A stretch of DNA of 64,000 nucleotides, from positions 62,001 through 126,000 of the forward strand of contig JAQWSU010000024.1 of assembly GCA_029243025.1 (NCBI GenBank). The letters are read 5' to 3'. The translations under genes and the position numbers were made by a program. This document shows, piece after piece, positions 46,080 through 55,279 of the stretch. The stretch is from Pirellulaceae bacterium (GTDB lineage Bacteria > Planctomycetota > Planctomycetia > Pirellulales > Pirellulaceae). Position 1 is the first letter of the stretch. Each line of letters begins with the position of its first letter. The notes beneath the pieces were generated by a model that saw only the letters and a list, made by a program, of their open reading frames with translations, had not been told where the DNA came from and searched no databases.

Positions 46080-46569
46080 CTTGTGAGGCCGCGGCAGGTA
46101 AATCGAGCCAAGGTTACCGATCAGCAGATACGGGGACTTATGCCCCGGCTCGCGCGCCGCCCATTGTAACCCGTTGTCTGGTGGATCGCGAAATCGTGAC
46201 ACGAAAAGGTGTCGGGAATCTTTTCTCGCTCGCCTGGCTTGCATAATCTGCGGGTATGCGAGGTGGCAATGACGGGTCGTAAGTGATTGCGGTTCCCTTG
46301 AGCAACCTTAAACGGCGCGGAATTTTAGATTTCGGTCGGTTTCTCGAGTGTCGGGAAGATTGACCTAGCCTCTCACCTCACGACCTAGGTGATTTTTGCC
46401 CGCCTCATGCTACCCCACTTGCAATCGCCTGAAGAAAATTGCTCAGCGATGGAACTTTCGAAGAGTGGCTGGCGTCCTAACGATGTTGAAAACATGCCTG
46501 CATGCACAGCAGTCTTTACAACCTAGAATTCACCGGACGAAACATCTCATTGCCCAGGAAAATCGGATC
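46080..46569. other. Divergent promoter region
   Basis: 490 bases between the PSD1 gene (minus) and the small secreted protein gene (plus). No open frame with a motif was seen; the region should hold two promoters. I could not identify a consensus -35/-10 pair with confidence. Confidence 0.4.
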
Positions 46570-46989
46570 ATGACCTATCGATATTTTTTATTGTCACTTG
46601 TTTGCTTGTCACTTGTGACAGTTGCTGCATCAGCGACTTCGATTCCGGAAGCCAAGCCGATTCAAGAGCTCACCGATGTGAAACCGACCCAAGCGGTGTT
46701 CAAAGACGCGGGCCGGGGCAAGCCACTGGTACTTCGCAAGCAGGAAGATCTGGCCAAGTATTTCGCAAAAGACGAACTCGAGAAGATTACGGCCAAGGTT
46801 GACCTGAAGAATCAAGTTGTGCTCGTTTTCGCCTGGCGTGGTTCCGGTGGCGATCGCCTTAGCTACGACGTTCTGGAGTCGTTCCCCGAGCAAATCGTCT
46901 TCCGAATCAAGCCAGGTCGTACGAAAGATCTTCGGCGACACGTGCGCCTGTTTGCACTGCGATCAAACGTCAAATGGAGCGTGAAGTAG
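46570..46989 (+). CDS. Small secreted protein, PrcB-like fold possible
   Basis: The protein has 139 residues from the ATG at 46570. The first 23 residues are a signal peptide (YFLLSLVCLSLVTVAASATS). The mature part runs IQELTDVKPTQAVF, KQEDLAKYFAKDELEKI, and DLKNQVVLVFAWRGSGGDRLSYDVL. The phrase VVLVFAWRGSGGDR and the repeating beta pattern recall the protease-complex PrcB domain (PF14343), which would be an extracytoplasmic domain, but this is a fold-level guess. An alternative start 58 codons upstream gives an extension without signal and is rejected. Confidence 0.6.
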   Translation: MTYRYFLLSLVCLSLVTVAASATSIPEAKPIQELTDVKPTQAVFKDAGRGKPLVLRKQEDLAKYFAKDELEKITAKVDLKNQVVLVFAWRGSGGDRLSYDVLESFPEQIVFRIKPGRTKDLRRHVRLFALRSNVKWSVK

Positions 46990-47332
46990 TCGGTGCTCAT
47001 AGATTTGTCACCGCAGGGGGAGGAAACACGCCGCCGCGGTGTGGTTATTAACTGCAGCGATTCATCGTCCTGTGATCCAAGAGGCCATTTCGGTTTGGGT
47101 GACCATGAAGGTGCGGATCGAGTCGTTGTTTATGCGTCTGATGAGATCAAGCGCACTTGAGCAAACGTGAAGGCGGAACAGGTTTGCATCGCGAAACACC
47201 CGGGGCACGATGGGTTCCGGCTCTTCCTGCGAAAAGTTAACCGAGTTTTACTCCAGGATGACAGCGGCCTACCGATTCGGGCTTGTTGCTAAGTGCGAAC
47301 TCATGCCGTTTCAACGAGAATGACGTGAGTTG
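46990..47332. other. Intergenic region with possible gene remnant
   Basis: A hairpin CACGCCG-CCG-CGGTGTG at 47027-47043 sits just after the preceding gene but lacks a T-run, so it is only a weak terminator candidate. On the minus strand, 47062-47247 is stop-free and reads RVFRDANLFRLHVCSSALD, NNDSIRTFMVTQTEM; I do not recognise it and cannot find its start. It may be a remnant. Confidence 0.3.
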
Positions 47333-47536
47333 ATGGTAGAGAGGGTTGAATCAGTCGTTGTCTCCTCCTACAACAGTTTTTTGGGGTTCAATGTGTCCCT
47401 TTATGTTTTCCCGGACGCGACTACGGGAGGCTCTTTGACGATTGTACCTGAGCCGGCGACCGTAGCGATTTGGTCGGTGTTAGCTCTCTGCGGTCTTGCT
47501 TATGGATTTCGCAACAAGACGATCAAGCGATCGTAG
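47333..47536 (+). pseudogene. 3' remnant of a PEP-CTERM protein gene
   Basis: The tail reads TIVPEPATVAIWSVLALCGLAYG, then FRNKTIKRS. This is a complete PEP-CTERM sorting signal (VPEP motif, transmembrane helix, basic end), which exosortase cleaves. Typical carriers have over 200 residues, while this frame has about 67 from the ATG at 47333 and no signal peptide, so the 5' part is gone. A strong terminator follows at 47564. Confidence 0.65.
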
Positions 47537-47563
47537 AGATAGCTCTCCTTGAGACTCAAAAAG

Positions 47564-47589
47564 CCGGTCCGCAGAGGATCGGTTTTTTT
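47564..47589 (+). terminator. Rho-independent terminator
   Basis: A 7-bp stem CCGGTCC / GGATCGG (one G-T pair) with loop GCAGA is followed by seven T. Upstream AAAAA pairs with the T-run, so it could work in both directions. It lies 28 bases after the PEP-CTERM remnant stop. Confidence 0.8.
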
Positions 47590-47843
47590 GTTGGAATGGC
47601 GGAGTCTCCTCGATTTGGGTGACTCTCTTCGCGATCTGGATCAAGCCTGATTTTAAAGGGTATTCGTCGAGTGGCTGCAGTTTCCGCCATCTGATTTTTT
47701 CAACAATGACTTTGTTTTTTCTATTTTCTTATTCAATCGTTCATCGAACGAAGATACGCTGATCGGGACTATTCAACCTGTCGTTGGTAGTCGCATGCCA
47801 GGCTCTCCTGTGAGTTTTGACCTTGAATGAAGGAGCTTGCGAT

Positions 47844-49928
47844 ATGACCTCCTGGATTCGCGTTTTGCTCGCCGTCAAGGTGATCGCTCTCGCACCTGTT
47901 GCTGTGGTGCACGCTGACTTGCCACCCGTTTCCTCCGCGAATCTGGTCGCCCACTTCGAAGCAAGTGATGCGACGCTCGAGCTCGACGCATTGGGTCAGG
48001 TGCTTAGCTGGACGGCCAATAATGATGCCAGCTTCATCCTCTCTGCAAATGGAACAGACCCAGCGAATATTCGCTTTAACGGTATTGAAATGGAAGGTCT
48101 CGGGGCGATTGAGGTCAACGATTTCTCCGGCGACAACCAGACCTTGCGAGGACCATTGCCCTCGGGGTTGACGGCGGCAACGATCTTTTGGGTGGGTTAC
48201 TACGATCCCGGTCGTAATGGTTCACTCGGAAGTGGTTCGGGGCAATACGTTTATTCGATTGGGACGTCCGGTTCGCAAGGCTCGCAAATGGATCACCAGA
48301 TCGACGACGGAAATTTTGAACTCTGGGGTGGCAGTGGAACCCAGGGTGGCAACAGCATTGACTACTTGAATGGCAGCTATTCCGTATTTCAGACGAACTA
48401 CTTCCATGGTGAACCGGGACACGAAGCGTTTTCCAATGGGTTCAACCTGAACATTCCTTCGGACGGAGGTTACAACGTTCTGAGCGAACAAGTGCTTCAG
48501 CTGTTCGGGTGGCAGGATGGGAGTGGTAATTCTGGTGGGTACAACTTCGTTGGCAATCTTTCGGACTTGGTCATTTACGATGATGTTTTGAACGCCGCGG
48601 AGGCTGCCTCCGTTGGCTCCTACCTCACAAGTCGACTTCCAGCGACGCCGCCCGATCCGCCAGGACAGCCCGACCCAGTTACCCTTTATGCTCCGCTGAG
48701 TGGCAATCCAAACACGATGGTTCCAGGCTTTGTTCCTCATGGGAATCCCAAGGTATCGGGGCACGCAGAGTTCACGATCTATCCCAATAATACGATGGAT
48801 TACAGCATCGTCGTGAATGGCAATGAATATGACGTGACTCAGGCTCACCTCTATAACATCACGAAAACCTCAGGCACATCGGGTAATCCTGCCCACGGTG
48901 ATTCCATTATTTGTTGGGGTGGAATCTGGGCTAACGGTGGTGAATCGGATGACTTTCTACAGGGACTCGGTTACTCGAACGGTCGCCTGCGCGAGGTGTT
49001 GGCAAGTTCGGAAGACTGGATGCTCATCGTGCATACCGAAGGCGGTAAATTTGCAACCGATGAATCAGGTGGATTGGTCGTCTATGACGCAGCGATTCAC
49101 GAGACCAATGAGCTGGGTGTTCCGGAAAGCGAACGGGCTACTCGATTCAACAACCGCGTCGGTAGAACCTTACTTGATCTCTCCCTTCGAGAAGAAAACA
49201 CAAACGATTCACGTGCTCTCAAGCCGGATCCCAATCACCAGGTCAGCCAACCCTTTGCGGCCGCGAACGGCGTTAGTTGGGTCGAACTTGAAGAGGCGTC
49301 GGGTCAGTACGTATTGACTGCCGCAGCCATGGACGCTGGTTACGATCTCGACACGGAGTATCTGTTTTATCTCTACGACGACCAGGGTCCCCAATGGGAC
49401 TTTGGCGGGCCCGAGGCGGCCTTCGGAGGATTTCTGACCACCGAACCTGTCGTGGTCACACCCAGCGGCGACTATAACCGAGACGGTATCGTCGACGTGT
49501 CAGATATTGATGCCCAGGCGATCGCAATGAAGACTCCGAACGACAGTCTGGCAACATTCGATGAGAACGGTGATCTCATCATCGATATCCAAGATCGCAG
49601 CATCTGGATCAATGTACACAAGAACACCTTTGCGGGAGATGCTAATCTCGACCTTGAATTCAACAGCAGTGATCTCGTCGAGGTCTTTGCGAGTGGCAAG
49701 TACGAGTCGGGTGCCATGGCGACCTGGTCGGAAGGTGACTGGGACGGGAGTATGCTATTTGATACGAGCGATATGGTTTACGCATTCGTCGGTGGCGGTT
49801 ATGAGTTGGGTCCACGAACGGCTGCGGCCGGCGTTCCCGAGCCGTCCGGTCTGTTGCTCTTCGTTTTCGGTTTGACGATTGCCACGCTCGTGCGGTTATC
49901 ACCTGTGAGTGCGTCGCTCGAGAATTAA
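47844..49928 (+). CDS. Secreted LamG-like / dockerin / PEP-CTERM protein
   Basis: The protein has 694 residues from the ATG at 47844. A perfect AAGGAG at 47830-47835 fixes the start. The signal peptide (LLAVKVIALAPVAVVHA) is followed by a LamG/concanavalin-like domain (about 30-265; FWVGYYDPG, YVYSIGTSG, LVIYDDVLNAAEAASVGSYL), then a CHRD-like beta domain (about 285-480; GNPKVSGHAEFTIYPNN, NPAHGDSIICWGG), then two dockerin-like calcium pairs: DYNRDGIVDVSD with DENGDLIIDIQD, and GDANLDLEFNSSDLVEVF with GDWDGSMLFDTSD. The C-terminus is a PEP-CTERM signal (VPEPSGLLLFVFGLTIATLV). It is therefore exported and likely retained by exosortase, which is not in the window. Confidence 0.85.
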   Translation: MTSWIRVLLAVKVIALAPVAVVHADLPPVSSANLVAHFEASDATLELDALGQVLSWTANNDASFILSANGTDPANIRFNGIEMEGLGAIEVNDFSGDNQTLRGPLPSGLTAATIFWVGYYDPGRNGSLGSGSGQYVYSIGTSGSQGSQMDHQIDDGNFELWGGSGTQGGNSIDYLNGSYSVFQTNYFHGEPGHEAFSNGFNLNIPSDGGYNVLSEQVLQLFGWQDGSGNSGGYNFVGNLSDLVIYDDVLNAAEAASVGSYLTSRLPATPPDPPGQPDPVTLYAPLSGNPNTMVPGFVPHGNPKVSGHAEFTIYPNNTMDYSIVVNGNEYDVTQAHLYNITKTSGTSGNPAHGDSIICWGGIWANGGESDDFLQGLGYSNGRLREVLASSEDWMLIVHTEGGKFATDESGGLVVYDAAIHETNELGVPESERATRFNNRVGRTLLDLSLREENTNDSRALKPDPNHQVSQPFAAANGVSWVELEEASGQYVLTAAAMDAGYDLDTEYLFYLYDDQGPQWDFGGPEAAFGGFLTTEPVVVTPSGDYNRDGIVDVSDIDAQAIAMKTPNDSLATFDENGDLIIDIQDRSIWINVHKNTFAGDANLDLEFNSSDLVEVFASGKYESGAMATWSEGDWDGSMLFDTSDMVYAFVGGGYELGPRTAAAGVPEPSGLLLFVFGLTIATLVRLSPVSASLEN

Positions 49929-50120
49929 AATTGGCCGACGTTCCAGTTGGTCGGTTCCATTCGCCATGCCTGATTGAATTTTGCCATCCAGCCGGTGCTT
50001 CGTAAATCAATGAAGCCCTCGCGAGGGGTTTCCTTTCTACCCTGAGTCATCCACGAACAGTTGCCCGACTCTTCCTTGACCAGGCGAGTGACTGGCCACG
50101 TTTTGCCGCCGTCGAAACTA
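49925..50120 (-). pseudogene. 3' fragment of a sialidase gene
   Basis: Reading on the minus strand gives FDGGKTWPVTRLVK, GNCSWMTQGRK, TPREGFIDLRS and FNQAWRMEPTNWNVGQF, then TAA at 49925-49927. It aligns throughout with the C-terminus of the intact sialidase at 55912-57117 (FDGGKTWPVNRLVK...GNYSWMTQGRK), including the last Asp-box. The rest of the gene is missing; the fragment breaks off at about 50115-50122 where the RAYT remnant begins. It overlaps the stop of the plus-strand gene by three bases. Confidence 0.85.
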
Positions 50121-50541
50121 GATTGGCACGCAGGGCGTTTCGTTCTGTGTCACGCAAGACATGATACCCGTGTCCCTCGATCTCAACAGGGAAGCTTTTG
50201 AACCTGGCTTGGTAGAGGTGTTACGTCCCGACCGTCCCGTAGCGTTGGTGGTATCGCTGCGTATGCGTCATTGTCATCCAATGCATGAAGTGTCACACCA
50301 GGCTGTCCTCTTTCTTGGGAGGCCAAACAATCGCATGTCAGTGATTGGGCATTTAGCAGTAGCCCAGCAAAGGTAGTGGATGAAGAAGCGTGGCTTCTCG
50401 CCAAACACGCTCGAACACCAAATAATCTTCCGGCTTATGAAAAATCGGTTGACGAGCATTGGCTCGGTTCAGAACGTGGTACACATGACCACCAATGGCA
50501 TAAATGGCTGGAACGAAATGGCCGCCGCACCCACGGAGCAT
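50121..50541 (-). pseudogene. Decayed REP-associated tyrosine transposase (RAYT, Y1 transposase)
   Basis: One frame runs through the whole stretch: IGGHVYHVLNRANARQP, FERVWREATLLHP, YC*MPNH*H, VWPPKKEDSLV*HFMHWM, HTQRYHQRYGTVGT*HLYQA, RFKSFPVEIEGHGYHV and TERNALRANLV. This is RAYT order throughout. Four in-frame stops are present and no frameshift; one stop (TGA for TGG) turns the metal-binding HWH into H*H. The tail reads RDTERN where relatives have RYVERN, so the likely catalytic Tyr is also lost. RAYTs mobilise REP palindromes; a matching REP-like repeat lies at 50777. Confidence 0.88.
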
Positions 50542-50776
50542 CTTTTCCTTTTAAAACGCTACACAATCGAGCAAGTTTTTTTGAAAATGTTTTCAACGCG
50601 CCTTTACGGCATCATCCAGCCGAGAGCAGCCTGGCGGCGATGGCAGGTATAATGGCTCACGGCTTCGGAATTGAAGTAAATGAAGAGTTGGTTCGTCAAG
50701 CACGGTTGGTACCCATCGTCCATGACCTGATCGGAGTTGTCGCGACTGGGATTCGCTCAGGTAGTTTAGCTGCCCT
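50542..50776. other. Intergenic region beside the RAYT remnant
   Basis: About 235 bases of low-information sequence with T-rich patches (AAGTTTTTTTGAAAATGTTTT at 50573-50592). Nothing coding is recognised. It forms, with the REP-like element and 50816-50975, a gene-free stretch of 434 bases. Confidence 0.35.
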
Positions 50777-50815
50777 GCCTAGCTTGCGGCAAAAGTGGCT
50801 CCCGTCCCCGTTTTC
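50777..50815. repeat. REP-like palindromic element, copy 2
   Basis: GCCTAGCTTGCGGCAAAA, then GTGGCTCCCGTCCCCGTTTTC. It differs from copy 1 at 15591 by a few bases in the flank and at GT for AC before GGCTCCC, the change that weakens the hairpin. It lies about 235 bases upstream of the RAYT remnant's 5' end, the usual arrangement for REP elements beside their transposase gene. Confidence 0.65.
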
Positions 50816-50975
50816 AACGCCCCTGTTTTCAAAGACTTGTAGACGCAAACATTTGCAGTACCATGCGAGAGATGTCGACTGGATATTTTGACCCTGTGCG
50901 GCATCGACGTACCAAGCATTGCTATCGGCAAACTTGAATTTATCGAAGATGTGCTGAGCAGAAACAAAGAGCCTT

Positions 50976-53705
50976 ATGTCTCGTTACGACATGTCAAAGA
51001 TCGTCGTGAATCGGTCAGCATCACAAAGATGTCTTGCCGTTGCTGGTGTTGTTTGTGCATTGATGCTTACTCTTTCGACTGTCGCGGTTGCCGACGAAGA
51101 CGAGCAAGAACGACCGTTCGGATTGAGTTCGCGGATTGCTTGGATGAATTCGCGGTTGGTGGGGTCGCCCGATCCGCCACGTCCCTATGTGGCAACGAAG
51201 ATGTTTGCCGGCATCCAATGGGATCGTCCCATCTACCTCAAGCCGGAACCCGACGGGAAACATCTGTTCGTGATTGAACAGGGCGGTGAAGAGAATAGAC
51301 CGTCAAAACTGTTGCGTGTTGTTGATCGTACTGAGGTGACAGAAAAAACACTCCTCCTGTCGGTGCCTCGCCGATTGGTGTACGGAATGGAGTTCCATCC
51401 GAACTACTTGGAAAACGGTTACATCTATTTGTTTAGTAACGGGTCGACCGGTGAATCGGAGCGGCTCAATCGTGTGACTCGGTACACGGTGCGACGAGAA
51501 GGGGAGCAGGTTACTTGCGATCCTAGTTCTGCCGTCGACATGATTCAGTGGCGGTCGATGGGGCATGACGGAGGTGACTTGGTGTTTGGCAACGATGGCT
51601 TTCTCTACATCACGTCCGGCGATGGCACTGGTGATTCTGACCAGTGGCTTTCTGCTCAGGATGTCACCAACCTGCTGGGAGGCGTTTTGCGGATCGACGT
51701 CGACTGTCCATCGGATGACAAACCTTACTCGGTTCCAGCTGATAATCCATTCGTCGACATTCCCCATGCGCGCGGCGAATTGTGGGCGATCGGCCTGCGT
51801 AATCCATGGCGGATGTCGATCAACAGGAAGACGGGACAGATCTGGGTTGGAAACAATGGACAGGATCTATGGGAGACCGCCCACTTGCTTCGCAAAGGTG
51901 AAAACTACGGTTGGAGCGTTTACGAAGGTAGTCACCCGTTTTATGCACACAGGGAACTGGGGCCAGGGAATTTGGTAGCTCCCACATTCGAACACCATCA
52001 CACGGAATCCCGTTCGCTCACAGGCGGCGTTACCTACAACGGCGACCGATTGGAGGATCTGGTGGGAGCCTATATCTATGGTGACTATTCCACCGGAAAA
52101 ATTTGGGCCGGCCGACATGATGGTCAGCAGGTAACCTACCATCAGGAAATTGCCGACACGTCTTTGAGTATCGTTGCGTTCTCCAATTCACATCGCGGTG
52201 ACCTGATGGTTGTCGATTCGGTACAGGGAATGTATCGTCTGGAACCGAACCCAGATGTTGATCGACTCGATGAGCTGCCAGTATTTCCAACGAAATTGTC
52301 CGACACTGGGTTGTTTGAATCGACCGATAATCACAAGGTTGCCGCTGGTGTGATTCCGTACGATGTTGTTTCTCCAGGTTGGGCAGACGGTGCGAAGGCT
52401 GATCGATTCATCGCTCTCCCCGAAGAACTGCAGATCGCCTATTCGCCGGATCGCGGCTGGAATTTTCCTGATCGGTCCGTCCTTGTTCAGACGCTATCGA
52501 TTGACGAAACCCACCAGGGTGAAATTCGAAAACGTCGGCTGGAAACGCGAGTTCTTCTCAAGCAGCAAAACGAATGGCAGGCTTATTCGTATTTGTGGAA
52601 TGAAGAGCAATCCGAGGCGGAACTCGTTGCGAGTGATGGGAAAGACATTTCTCTGGCAGATGGTCATGTCTGGCGTGTTCCGTCGAGGGCCGAGTGCATT
52701 TCATGTCACGCCAGAGCGGTGAACTATGTGCTGGGACTCAGCGACTTGCAGATGAATCGTGACTTCAATTATTCTGGCACGGTCGACAATCAACTGCGTA
52801 CATTCGCTCATATTGGCTTGCTTGCCGGCTATGCTCCAAAGCCCGAAGCCAAGCGACTCAAACTGGTAAATCCTCATGACCCCTCGGCTTCCTTAACGGA
52901 TCGAGCTCGATCGTATCTCCATACGAATTGCGCATGTTGTCATGTGGCCGCAGGCGGTGGGAACGCTCGAATGGAGTTGGAGTTTACGACAAAAACGGAA
53001 TCGATGCGGATTCTTGACGAGTACCCTCAGCACGCAACGTTTGGGCTCACACAGCCTCGCATTGTTGCCTTAGGGGATCCGAGTCAGTCCGTCTTGCTGG
53101 CTCGGATATCTCGGCGAGGACGCGGCCAGATGCCGCCCTTGGTTTCGAATCAAGTCGATGAATCGGCGGTCCGTTTACTCGGCGAATGGATTGCGTCGAT
53201 GCCTTCCCAGCGGCAGTTTGTTCGTGATTGGTCCGTGGCGGATTTGACAGAAGATCTGTCGACACTCCAAGAGGATCGATCATTGGTTCGTGGAAAAGCA
53301 CTGTTTCGATCATCGGGCTGCGGGCATTGTCATCGAATTGAAGAAGAACTTGCTGGAATCGGCCCCAATCTTAGTGGTATCGCCGAACGTCGTAAGCCAA
53401 TCGAGATTTTGGAATCGGTCATCACGCCATCAGCGAAGATTGAGCCAAAGTATGCATCGACCGTTCTGGTGACTTCCGACGGTGAAGTTTTTCAGGGACG
53501 CATTCATTCCGAAACGAACGAAGAAATCGTTTTGCGTGGTCAGGAATCATTTGCGCAGTCGCAACGCGTGCGCAAAGCAAATGTCGAAGAGCGCGCGCTT
53601 TCACGGCTGTCGATGATGCCAGAGGGGACAATCGATCATCTGCAGCGCGATGAAATCCTCGATCTGCTGGCTTATATCCTCGCCGGAACAGCCTCGGATG
53701 AATGA
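50976..53705 (+). CDS. Glucose/sorbosone dehydrogenase fused to three c-type heme domains
   Basis: The protein has 909 residues from the ATG at 50976 (another ATG at 50991). The signal peptide ends near VAVADEDEQ. Residues about 60-420 are a PQQ-dependent sugar dehydrogenase-type propeller: MGHDGGDLVFGNDGFLYITS, NVTNLLGGVLRIDVD-like segment and LRNPWRMSINRKTGQIWVGNNG, GENYGWSVYEG, LTGGVTYNG. Three CxxCH sites follow: C574 (CISCHARA), C652 (CACCHVAAGG) and C782 (CGHCHRIEEE). The last domain is the TIGR02603 heme type also found in the fusion at 20290 (ITPSAKIEPKYAST). An aldose or polyol is presumably oxidised and electrons pass through the hemes to the respiratory chain. It sits alone after the REP region. 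Confidence 0.9.
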   Translation: MSRYDMSKIVVNRSASQRCLAVAGVVCALMLTLSTVAVADEDEQERPFGLSSRIAWMNSRLVGSPDPPRPYVATKMFAGIQWDRPIYLKPEPDGKHLFVIEQGGEENRPSKLLRVVDRTEVTEKTLLLSVPRRLVYGMEFHPNYLENGYIYLFSNGSTGESERLNRVTRYTVRREGEQVTCDPSSAVDMIQWRSMGHDGGDLVFGNDGFLYITSGDGTGDSDQWLSAQDVTNLLGGVLRIDVDCPSDDKPYSVPADNPFVDIPHARGELWAIGLRNPWRMSINRKTGQIWVGNNGQDLWETAHLLRKGENYGWSVYEGSHPFYAHRELGPGNLVAPTFEHHHTESRSLTGGVTYNGDRLEDLVGAYIYGDYSTGKIWAGRHDGQQVTYHQEIADTSLSIVAFSNSHRGDLMVVDSVQGMYRLEPNPDVDRLDELPVFPTKLSDTGLFESTDNHKVAAGVIPYDVVSPGWADGAKADRFIALPEELQIAYSPDRGWNFPDRSVLVQTLSIDETHQGEIRKRRLETRVLLKQQNEWQAYSYLWNEEQSEAELVASDGKDISLADGHVWRVPSRAECISCHARAVNYVLGLSDLQMNRDFNYSGTVDNQLRTFAHIGLLAGYAPKPEAKRLKLVNPHDPSASLTDRARSYLHTNCACCHVAAGGGNARMELEFTTKTESMRILDEYPQHATFGLTQPRIVALGDPSQSVLLARISRRGRGQMPPLVSNQVDESAVRLLGEWIASMPSQRQFVRDWSVADLTEDLSTLQEDRSLVRGKALFRSSGCGHCHRIEEELAGIGPNLSGIAERRKPIEILESVITPSAKIEPKYASTVLVTSDGEVFQGRIHSETNEEIVLRGQESFAQSQRVRKANVEERALSRLSMMPEGTIDHLQRDEILDLLAYILAGTASDE

Positions 53706-54106
53706 CGCCGGGCGCTAAGCATCTCCCCTGCCCCACCATAAGCCTGTGTCAAGCGCGGGCTACGCTCGCTTGGATCTTTCAGAGCTATGCTCCCGTCACA
53801 CTGGTGATCCTGGAAGGAGGGCTGATAAGCAGGGCGCGTCAACATCGCCTCATCTTCTCGATGTTTGCCGCAAGTTGAATGCCACGCCGTTTGTGGACGT
53901 TGCCGAGTTTTCATGAGAGTACCTGACTTCTCGCTGAGCAGATGAATCAGATATTCAGGATCCCCTCTGGCTTGGTCGACGGCCGTAAATCGAAACGAAC
54001 TTGTGATAGAATGTGAAGCCATGAACGATGCACAGCGGGTGTGTCCGACGACCTGATCGACGGTTTTGGCGCGACTTACTTCAAACGAGAACTGGGTAAA
54101 AATTGG
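53706..54106. other. Intergenic region, nothing recognised
   Basis: About 400 bases. The minus strand carries a 116-residue stop-free stretch (53672-54022) rich in Ser/Arg without motif or signal; I regard it as chance. The promoter of the sulfite-oxidase-type gene should be near its right end. Confidence 0.35.
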
Positions 54107-55279
54107 ATGAGCATTTTAGATATCACCCGACGAGAAATGCTGGCTGCTTGCGGCAGTCTCGCCTTGTCTACCGGATTGAACCCTTCGAGCGTCATCGCCC
54201 AAGATGCTACACGCAAGGATCTGATCTTTCGCACAACCGACCCACGAAATGGTGAACCAGAACTGAGCAAGCTAGTCGAGTCTTGGCTCACCCCGACCTC
54301 GCTGTTCTATGTGCGTAGCCACGCGCCCAATCCGGTGATCGACCCGTCGAGCTTCAAATTGGAAGTCACAGGGATGGTTCGGCGCCCGATGTCGCTATCG
54401 CTCGACGACTTGAAACGATTCGCTACCAAGACGACCACTGCGACACTCACATGCGCCGGCAATCGACGCATCGAATTTAACAAGGAAGGCAAGGTCGGCG
54501 GTGTGCAATGGGAAGCCGGCGCAATTGGCAATGCAACTTGGGCCGGCGTCTCGCTAGCTGACGTGCTCAAATTTGTGGAAGTAGCTGGCGACGCCAAGCA
54601 TGTTTGGTTTGAAGGCTTGGACGAGATTTCCAAAGGAGGCGATACGATACCGTTTGGTGGCTCCATTCCGATGCAAAAAGCCATCGTTGGCCAAGGGGCA
54701 GCCGCCCCCCTGTTGGCTCATACCATGAACGGTGCTCCCTTGACGCCCGATCATGGGTTTCCTTTGAGAACAGTTGTCCCCGGCTACATTGGGGCTCGCA
54801 GTGTGAAATGGTTGGGAAAGATCGTTGTGAGTGATCGTCCATCGCCGAATCACTACGTGGCAACCGCGTACAAACTTGTGAAGAAGACGGATCCGCTGGA
54901 TTGGATGGAGTCGGGTCCGATCTACCGCTATCCGGTCAACGCAGCAATTTGCTCTCCGCCCCTTCATTCAACCGTCGCAGCTGGAAAGGTGGAGGTTACC
55001 GGTTATGTGCTGCCAAGTGGGCGGCCAGCATGTAAACCGAAATCCGTGCTTGTTTCTAGTGACTCAGGTAAGAATTGGGTGAAGGCCGAATTGACGGGGA
55101 ACGATGCGGAATTTTGTTGGCAATTGTGGAGAACTCAAATCAATGTGACCGACTCGACCCGTCAGTTGATCGTAAGGGCTACCGATTCATCAGGAAGTTT
55201 CATGCCGGCTCGCGTGCCCTGGAACGCGAAGGGTTACCTGCAAAACTCGTGGTACAAACTGCCGATCAAAGTCGGTTGA
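54107..55279 (+). CDS. Sulfite oxidase-family molybdoenzyme
   Basis: The protein has 390 residues from the ATG at 54107; a 22-codon upstream extension in frame is less likely. A Tat-type signal is visible (TRREMLAACGSLALSTG, residues 7-23). The molybdenum-coordinating Cys is C116 in ATLTCAGNRR, the family's most conserved motif; GVQWEAGAIGNATWAGVSL, PMQKAI and NGAPLTPDHGFPLRTVVPGYIGARSVKWL are further family blocks, and the C-terminal dimerisation domain follows. Proteins of this fold oxidise sulfite or reduce other S/N-oxides. Sulfite from sulfatase-linked sulfur turnover is a possible substrate, but no cytochrome partner lies alongside. It could instead be a distant YedY-like reductase. Confidence 0.9.
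   Translation: MSILDITRREMLAACGSLALSTGLNPSSVIAQDATRKDLIFRTTDPRNGEPELSKLVESWLTPTSLFYVRSHAPNPVIDPSSFKLEVTGMVRRPMSLSLDDLKRFATKTTTATLTCAGNRRIEFNKEGKVGGVQWEAGAIGNATWAGVSLADVLKFVEVAGDAKHVWFEGLDEISKGGDTIPFGGSIPMQKAIVGQGAAAPLLAHTMNGAPLTPDHGFPLRTVVPGYIGARSVKWLGKIVVSDRPSPNHYVATAYKLVKKTDPLDWMESGPIYRYPVNAAICSPPLHSTVAAGKVEVTGYVLPSGRPACKPKSVLVSSDSGKNWVKAELTGNDAEFCWQLWRTQINVTDSTRQLIVRATDSSGSFMPARVPWNAKGYLQNSWYKLPIKVG

Noticed and set aside
19577-50541. Stop-codon reassignment explaining the interrupted genes
   Set aside because: TAA, TAG and TGA all interrupt frames, and the pseudogenes also contain indels and duplications; intact genes use all three as true ends.
53672-54022. A 116-residue minus-strand open frame
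   Set aside because: No signal, no domain, low-complexity Ser/Arg content; kept as an intergenic note only.
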